From assembly GCF_031877795.1 (NCBI RefSeq), contig NC_133970.1:44925538-44989537 (forward strand): 64,000 bases of DNA. Reading direction: 5' to 3'. This DNA comes from Strix aluco. Its lineage: Eukaryota; Chordata; Aves; Strigiformes; Strigidae. A program made the position numbers and the translations under genes. This document shows positions 13,501 to 22,500 of the stretch, piece by piece; the first letter of the stretch is position 1, and each line of letters opens with the position of its first letter. The notes under the pieces were generated by a model. It saw only the letters and a list, made by a program, of their open reading frames with translations, had not been told where the DNA came from and made no database searches.

Positions 13501-16500
13501 TTTGACCACTTTGGACATTTTAAAGAACACCTCCGGAAGCACACAGGTAAGAGCACTGCTATGGTCCTGTACTTGTGGCTTTGGCTCTAGCATTTTGGGT
13601 TTTTGCATGTTTTGGGGAAATAGAGAATGTGCTGAAGAGAACACGAGTCCTGAATACTAGAAATACTTGGCTTCTAGTTACAACTAAAATGCTGGGGTTT
13701 TTTGTTTGTTTGTTTGTTTTCCATTGATATATATGAGGGATTGAGGTGGTTAAAAATAGGCACCTAAAACTAGAAAGTGCTAATGAAGCTTCTCTCTCAG
13801 GTCTATTAAATCTTAAAGAGTTTTTCAAAATCATTTCTTAAAGCATTTCTTCTGATACCATAAAAGTCGGTCAGAGAAGAACTCTCTAAAACTCAGAGTG
13901 TTAGAAAGCAGGCATTCTTTATTTCAGCGCTGGGTGCATGGGGGATCTCTCCACCAAACATGCACACCTTAAGCCAGTGAAACCCCGACTTAAATGCAGG
14001 TATCTCATACATATTCATGAGGTCTTACAATACAAACATACATATTCATAATGATGTGTAAATAGTCCTAGAATTTTCTGTATTAACAGTCTCTTCCATC
14101 TTGTCTGAGACGTGATGTGTATCCTTGAGATTGATGTCATCCGCTTATCAACATTGTCATGCTTTCCTCCATCTTATCGAAACGTGATCTGATGCGCATC
14201 CTTGAGCGGTGCCATCTTCCTTGGTTCTCGGTTTGATGTGTGATGCATATCCTTGAATGGGGAGTCATCCTCTGGGTTGAAAATCACAGGTGCCCCTTGT
14301 CTGCAGGGGGGTGGGTGCAGGTGTCCTCCATCTCTGGGTATGCAGGTGTCCTCCATCTCCGGGTGTCAGAGGCCCCAGTCCTTTGTCCTTGTTTTACAAT
14401 TCAGAAATGCCTTGCTTTTACAGCTCAGACATGCCTTGCTTTTACAGGTTAAAGGAATTTTAGCTTAAAGTACAATTTAAGTTTACTATAGCTAACTATT
14501 TTACAGTTATGCTTAACTTTCTTAATATACCTATATCACTTCTTCAAACGTACCAAACTGACAAGCTACTCTTATTTTCACAATTCTACTAGTAAATGTT
14601 TCTGTTGAAATATGATCTGAACCATGAGCTTCTCAGTGGAATACACAGTTTAAAGGGTTTCTTTAACAGAACTTCTGAGCAAATTCCTATTAATGCATTA
14701 GGCATAAAATACCCTTGTAACAACTCTCTCTTGTACCATCTTGTTTGAAAGTTTCATCCTTGCTCTTGACATCTGTCACGGATGAAAGTATTAACACGGT
14801 AATGGTTTTAGCAGCAAATCAAGATTTATTAATGACTAGCAGCACTTAATCATTAGCCAATTTAAAGATTTACAAAATAATTCAGTAAAATATGTTACAA
14901 TTAAAATAGTGACTTAACTACAGATTTGAAGATGACAAGATTCACTCTAATTTACTATACAGTACCTTAAATCAATATATACATGCATGCATATTCACAA
15001 ACACAAAACATACAGGCAAAAATACTTGGATCCACTAAAATAAGTATGTACCCACACTAGTGAAAATAACACATTGGCAGGTAGAGAGGTGAGTGAAAGA
15101 GAAGCTAGCCCAAAGTTAAAATTTCCCTTTTCTCGAGTTTGGAGTAAATACAATGCATTGTCATTCCTTAATGGGTGATAATTGAGACTTGAGTAGGTTG
15201 ACTTCACCCTGGCCTCTTGTCAGAGCAGAGGGTACCTCGAGGAGTTGATACCTGAGAGGTGTCCCAGCTCAGGAGAGATGCTGGTCACAGGCCTGCTGTG
15301 ATCCAGGAGAGCTCAAAGGGTCTCACTTGGGGTCGCAATATATAGGGTCCAAGATAATTGACTTCCATCAGGTACTTTTCCACTTCAGCCCAGCTCGAGT
15401 GATGAAATATTTTGGTGTTTTCCACCAGTTGCATGGGCCCAGAACTTGCTGGACGTGCAGTTCTGTTATTGTTTTCCTTCAACCACATCCCGGGTACAGA
15501 TGTACTGAGCTGTCAGGAGGTGATGGACTGTTATAACCACTTCAAAGGAGAGCAGGAGCCAGACTCGTCAAAGGGGTGCCTTAACGCTCTGGTTCCCAAC
15601 CATTAGTAGTCTTTACCTCCACAGGTTGGTATGACCCAGAAGAGGGTTGGAATCACACCAAGCACTTGCACAGCAAGTAGAGAGTGTGGGGGATGGTAGA
15701 ATTGCACCACCACATCTCATGTATGATTTCATTTTCTTTGTTAATTAACACAGCAAAACACTTCTAGTGACTATAGTAACTTTTACTGTAAAATCTGCCT
15801 CTGAAATCTGGATAGTATCTTTTGAGTACAAAATGACTTGTGCTCCTTCTGTATAATATGGGAGGTTGAGATGCTATTCATCTTGCTGAAAAGTCTGTAC
15901 TATCTGAATGTATAACTGAGCGTTATATAGATAGCTCTCTGAATGTAAAATATGTGTTGTTCTGATCTTGTTTAATATGTCAGTCATGAGTTATCAGTAA
16001 GAATTTAATGGAGGGTAGCAGTCCTATTTTGTGGCTTGTTGTTGCTAAAGCCTTTTAATTGGAACTTTGCATCTCTGTATGGGACTGCTGAGTATTGATG
16101 TTATGACACTGTACCCAGTCTACTCCCAATAGCCCCTTAAAAGTTGCATTTATAAAAAGTCTTTGGCAAATCCTTGTCCCCAATGAAATAGGGAGTGTTT
16201 CTCCATTATAACTGTGTGAGCCAGCACAGTCAGGATGCAGGAACAACCACAAAACCACAGATGAAGTGCAAAGAGTAAATTTATTCTTGTTACCTCATGA
16301 CCTGGGGGATCTCCACAGCAGCACCCGGGCAGAGGCATGCAAGCGGGGATGCAGGCACTGCAGAGCTCGGTCCTTGCTGGCCAGAAAGAGGAGAAAGAAA
16401 AGAGCTTGAACCTGCTGCTTTCACCTGTATATATCGGGGATTTTCGCAGGCGTACTTTTCCACTGTGCTTTGATCTTTCCCACAGCAGGGCAGGAATCTC

Positions 16501-19500
16501 AAGGATGTTTGATAAGGTGCCTCTGAGCTTCTCACAGGCCTGTGTTATCTAAACACAGACATTTGACCTGTCAAGCACACAGAGCTAAGCAACAATTAGT
16601 GTGATGTATTTGGGCATGTTTACAGTCCTCCTCACTAATCTTCCATTATATTCCCACAATGACCAATCTAAATACAAGCTACTTAACAAAAGTCTTTTTA
16701 GAGAAAAGTTTGTGGTGGATTGACAGAGTAACCCAAATATCACAATATGTTGGTTGCTGTTGTGACAAAGGATTTTGGGTATGAAGCAACTTAGCATATC
16801 ACAGGAGATGCAGAGTACTTTCCATGTGTTATACTTGTATCAATAAATATTTAGAATCTAATGACTTCCAATTCAGTGTTTTGAAAGCCTTAAGCTTAAA
16901 ATTAAACCAGATACTACCATTTAACTGTGGTTTCCTAAGGTCAGTGGAAAAACTCCCATTGAGCCCAAGGCTAAGTTCTTAATTCTGTATAGCACTGGTT
17001 GAATACGAAAATGCAATTAAAAGACAAGAGAGAAAATGTCCTACAAAGTATTTGATCCTGTTGCTGCTTAATCACAACACCAGCAATAACATGAAAGTAG
17101 CAATTGGAGCAGAAATAGAGACCTTATCAGGATTGGTAATTCTTTTTGATGCAGGAATTTGACATTACCAATGGCTATTATCTTTGTCTCAGTAAAAGAA
17201 AAGGAGATCTATGGAGTTTTTCTCACACATGTACGGTGCCTTAAGCAGCTTCTGAATCTCTGGGGAAAAAACTCAAAATTGTCTTGTATGTCATGTAACT
17301 GAACATACTAACAAAGTCATCTCCAGAACTTATAAAGAGGGAAGTTTTTTGGCCTGATCTAATGATTCTCTTTTTTTTTTTTTTTTTTCTTTTCCCTTTA
17401 TGAGAATGAGATTTCACTTGCCAATCATAAGTAATTCATAGGACAGAAATTCTGCAAGGCTGCACTTAAATAATGTATACCTGTTGAGTTCAGTAGCTCT
17501 ACTTTGTCTTACATAAGAGCAATTTCCTCATACAGAAATGAAGCTATTGCTCTCATTGTGTTTGTCTAATCCTGGTATTTTGCAAAGCTTATATCCCCTA
17601 GCAGAAAGAAATACTGAACAGCTTTGGTTCCCTCTGATTTTATGGGGAATTTTGACTGCTGAATATTTCTCAAAGTTAGGCCTTCTTGATTATTTTCTTT
17701 CTTTTTTTTCCTTTTATGGAGAGTATGTGTGTGCTCACATGAGCAAAGATGGAAGTGAAGGAGTTGTGATATGCTCTAAGCAGCCAAATTAATCAGTCCT
17801 TGTCTGAAAACCCTGTAACTGAAGTAATTTTGCATGCAGATTATACAAACTTCTTAGGAAAGATGAATCAAGATCTTTGCCATTCTTAATAAATCTAAAA
17901 TATGTTTTACAGGAAGTGTATTTTGAACTGCAAATAACATCTTCCATAGGAGTGAATAAATGGACTCTATTTACATACCTTTAATAAATGATCCCAAGAA
18001 GTTCATTTGATAAATACCTGCCTTTGTGTTTGTGGGGGAAAAAAACCCAAAACCAACAACAAAAAGACCCCAAACAAAAAACCCCAAGTAGGCTTACTAT
18101 TTCTCTCTAAACCCAATCTAAATAATGATATGGCAGCTTTATGGTTATGGTTGAATTCCCTGGTATTTCTTACATAATTAGACAAAATTCACTGTGTTGT
18201 TAATGTCTTTGGGTTAAAAAATATTTATTTTGGGCAATCTCATTCCTGTGGCTGTAGGATTTTAAAGGACCAGCACAATATTGGACTATCTTGGCTCAGA
18301 ATTTCTGTCCTGTGAGTTACTTATGGTTGGCAAGTGAAATCTCACCTGTTCTCATAAATGGAAAAAAGATAGTTTTTAGATCAGGCCAGAACCCTCCCTC
18401 TTTACAAAATCTTACTTAGATGAGACTAAACTTGTAGTTTGATGACACCTGGGGGAAGGGAAGCAAGTTGCCACCTTTAGCAGAGGAGTTTATCCCCCAG
18501 CTTGTCAGTGTATTTCTCAAGCTAGAGGCAGACTGACACGCTCTCTGTGTCTTCCATCACTGCTGTGACCAGTGTAGCCAAGGTCACAGCATTGATTTGC
18601 ACTGTGCAAGCAGTCATACAATGTCTTTTGGCCTTTGGATATTGCCACTGTTGTCTTTGAATTGTCACTTTCAGATACTTTTGACAGAATACATTGAAGA
18701 TTATTGAAGAATTTGAGTAAGAACAGAATAAATCTGTCCTTGACTGGGCAGTGCCTTGCTCCAAGTAACTCCTTTAAATGTGACCAGATTGCAGGGCAGG
18801 TGAAAGTCTGTGGTGTGAGTTTTGTTTGGTAGTATTCTCTTGGCTCACCAATGTATTTGGTTGCTCGTGCAAAGTCCATGATTTTTGATCTACAAGACTG
18901 ATGGCAGTTCAGCATCCTCTGTATTACCTGTACAACAGTTTCTAAAACCAGAGCCTTTTATAACCATTAAGGGGAATATTCCCACCATTTAACATTTTTC
19001 TGTGGTCTTTAGGTGTATAAGCGAGAATTATAGGTTACTTGTGGATTTCTCTTGAAAAGCTAGTTAGGCACTTCTGAAAATACAGGTTTATTGACTTTCC
19101 ATCTCAGTAGTCAATAACTACTGCATTCATGAAAAGCTAGGCTTTTAAACTTAATCTAGCTAGAATAGATTCTTGTGTTACTCACTGAAATGTCTCAGCT
19201 TCTTTTGGAGTTCATTAAGTAGTTTGTTTCAGTAGTTCTGTTGATATCGGTACCTCCACAGATTAATTATCAGACTTTCAGAAGAAATACACTGTTCCTA
19301 ATTTTTTGTGCTTCAATTTCCTTGAATTTCATTGCATTTGTGCTTGATGAAATTAGTAAACAGAGACACCAGTTGTTCTTTGTTACTACTTGATGAAGGT
19401 AATAACAATATACTACTTTGGATGAAAGTAGTTGTTCTTGGAAATAAAACTTTGTATTATTTAAATACTTCCTCCTTTAATATGTCACTTTGTATATGCT

Positions 19501-22500
19501 AATGTTGAGTCTTTAATTGTTAATATTATCAGATGAAAAGAGAGAAATAGTTGCTATTTCTTTAAGACATTTTGTCAGAATAGTAATCTAACTTTCATAA
19601 AAACCTAAATGCACCTTAAATGGCACTGGGAATTATGTTATACTGTTGGGTTTTTTTATTTTTTTATTTTTTTTATAAATGAGAATTATGACTCCACATT
19701 AGGTTTTTGCCCTTTTATTTACATAAATAAAGTTTACATAGAATGTCTTTCTCTTCTGTAGAACAATCTAGTTGGCCACGTCTTTACAGTGTATTTATCA
19801 ACCTACACAAAAGGGAGAGGGGAAGAAGGGAGACCTGACTGAAAACTGCCTGGTTTTATATGCTTACAAATCCACGTGTCTGTCTTAATAGGTGAAAAAC
19901 CATTTGAATGTCCAAACTGCCATGAACGTTTTGCTAGGAATAGCACACTCAAATGTCACCTGACGGCCTGTCAGTCTGGAGCTGGAGCTAAAAAGGGAAG
20001 AAAGAAGCTGTACGAATGTCAGGTGAGTAACGGAAGTAGCAGAGTCTGAGGCTATATACCTCCTTCCTGCGTTAAGGGAGTGTGGGAGTACTGAGCAGGA
20101 AAGGCAACAAGAGTGGGCGAGTGGGCTTATGTCTCCAAGAGCTACTTTTAGTAAAATAAATTATAATGATTGCATTCAACCACAACATGAGGGTAAATTC
20201 TTATATCTAAATAGTTCTATTTAAAATAGGGAATTACTGATATGGAGCTTCATAATACTTTGTTAATCAGAGTTTCTTGTGGATAGGTAAGTGTTCATTT
20301 GCATCTTGCTGATCTTTCTGCTTCCTTTTCAAGGTTCTTGATGTGCTGACCTAGGCCTTTCCTGCTTGCGAGCATGTTTCACTAAAGTCCAAAATACAAA
20401 GTATTATTTAATTTACTATTTTATTATCCTCCTCTTTAATACCAAGATATTGGCTTTGTCTGGAAAGTCATTCCAATTTATGATGATAATCTGTAATGTC
20501 TTTTAAGCAAATATAAATGCTGTAGATGGATAGCTAGGGTACTTGGTCACTATATGTAGCTGACATTTGACAAGCTGTTTGGAAGAATGTTACTTAGCTT
20601 TTAAATGTTGATTCTGAAAAGCTAAAAAATATGAAATATGAGGTTGGTTGTAGCATTTTTATTTGCCATTTTGCTGTTCCACTGCTGTGACAGTCACAAA
20701 TAAAAACACACTTCCCCCTCTCCCCCCCTTAAGGCTCTCGCCTTATTCAGTTCACAGAATGGCTGTGGTTTGAGGTTAAGCTGGGTTGTGTAGTAAAGAA
20801 AACTGCTGGATGTTGGCTTTATTTGTTCCAAAAAACCAGAGTGATCATATTCACAGAAAGCAGCGAATACTGGCAGGAGATGAATGAATTCTGTGTGCTG
20901 CTAATCAAATCATTTAATCAGAAGTTTTACCGATGTTGTTGCATCATTTAGTTGTTGTTCTAGTCTGGTTAATTCTTGGGAGCATACCTTTGTCTTAAAG
21001 ATAAGTGTTTTGAACATGAAAACTACTGTATAACACAAAATTGTACCTAGTAGCTTTATTGAAGATACTGTTTTGTCTTTGTGACCCTTTGGTTTAATTG
21101 CTTCACCTCATAGCTTTCTCTGTAACAGATATTGTGAATGTGAGTTAGTGTTATTTCAGCCTGCAGCAACTACAGCAATTATTGGATAAATTTTTCTTGA
21201 ATTTTTTTCTCTTTGGAAATAAATTAGACTAGTGTTCAATAAATAAAATCTTGGCTCACTGAACAAAGAGGGGAAAACAAAATTGTGCTTGCTTGATGAG
21301 CACTTTTGGTGCTCTTCATTGTATGCCTTGAGTATTGAATTAGGCTCCATGTGGCAAGAACAGTAATTATGTGCTTGGGCATTATTAATAGTCATTACTT
21401 TTATGTATGACTAAGTAATTTTGAGTGCTTATCTAGAAGATTAGTATTTTAAGAAGTGTGTGTTCAACTTCTTTCTAAAGCGTGAGCCAGGGGGTGGGGA
21501 CAGATGACAAAAAAAGCATGTCAGTAGCATCAAAAACATGGCTTTAAGACTAAAACAGCAAAATGGGAATATTCAGCTCCATTACACAAACCTGTTCCTT
21601 GAGTTAATTCCTGTCAGATACTCCATCATCCTTCTGTGCTGTTGCTGAAAATTGAGCAGATGGAACATTTTGTTTCAAAAATATTTGCCAACAGTGAAGG
21701 GGTGCCAACGGTGAAATGCGTGTTCTTTGCTTCTTTCTGCAGCCAAGAACACTTGCATGGAGAAAGACTCCTGAGCCTGTTTCTTTACTCCGAGCCTGAC
21801 TCTACCCTACTCTTCTCTCTCCTACCCTGGCACCTCATTCATTTCCGCAGTCTTTGTATGTTGTTTTTGGGCTACTTACCTCAGTGCCAGTTGAAGGGAA
21901 GGAAGTGTACTTAAGTGCTTTGTGAAAATAGTACATCTGCAGTCAAAGCAGTACTTTTAGCTGGAAGAGACTTAAAGGGATAGAGTTTTAAGAGATTTTT
22001 ATCTGCTGAAATCACTCAAGTATTTTTTTTGAAATGGCAAATTGGGGGAGTTTAGTCTAGCCAGGTGAATCTTACAATGCCATGAAAAAATGAAAGCTGA
22101 TAAGGAAACATTGGCTAGTAGTACTGCATCTAGAACTTCAGTAAAAGGACAGTTTATATTACACTTTCATCATAAGATATTATTACATAAATAGCTAGCA
22201 CCAGACATTTATTGGGGTATTGGGGTATGTGAATTTCACATAAGGTTAAAGTAAGAAAACTTTCAAATGCTGTATTGACTCATAAATCTTTACAGAAACA
22301 TAGAATGATTTGGGTTGGAAGGGGCCTTAAAGATGATGTAGTTCCAACCCCCCTGCTGTGGGCAGGGACACCTCCACTAGCCCAGGTTGCTCAAAGCCCC
22401 GTCCAACCTGGCCTTGAACCCTTCCAGGGAGGGGGCAGCCACAACTTCTCTGGGCAACCTGTGCCAGTGTCTCACCACCCTCACAGGAAAGAATTTCTTA

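Noticed and set aside
16213-17089. LTR reaching to an ATAAC repeat at about 17085
   Set aside because: The 5-bp match could easily be chance and the right half looks like ordinary intron.
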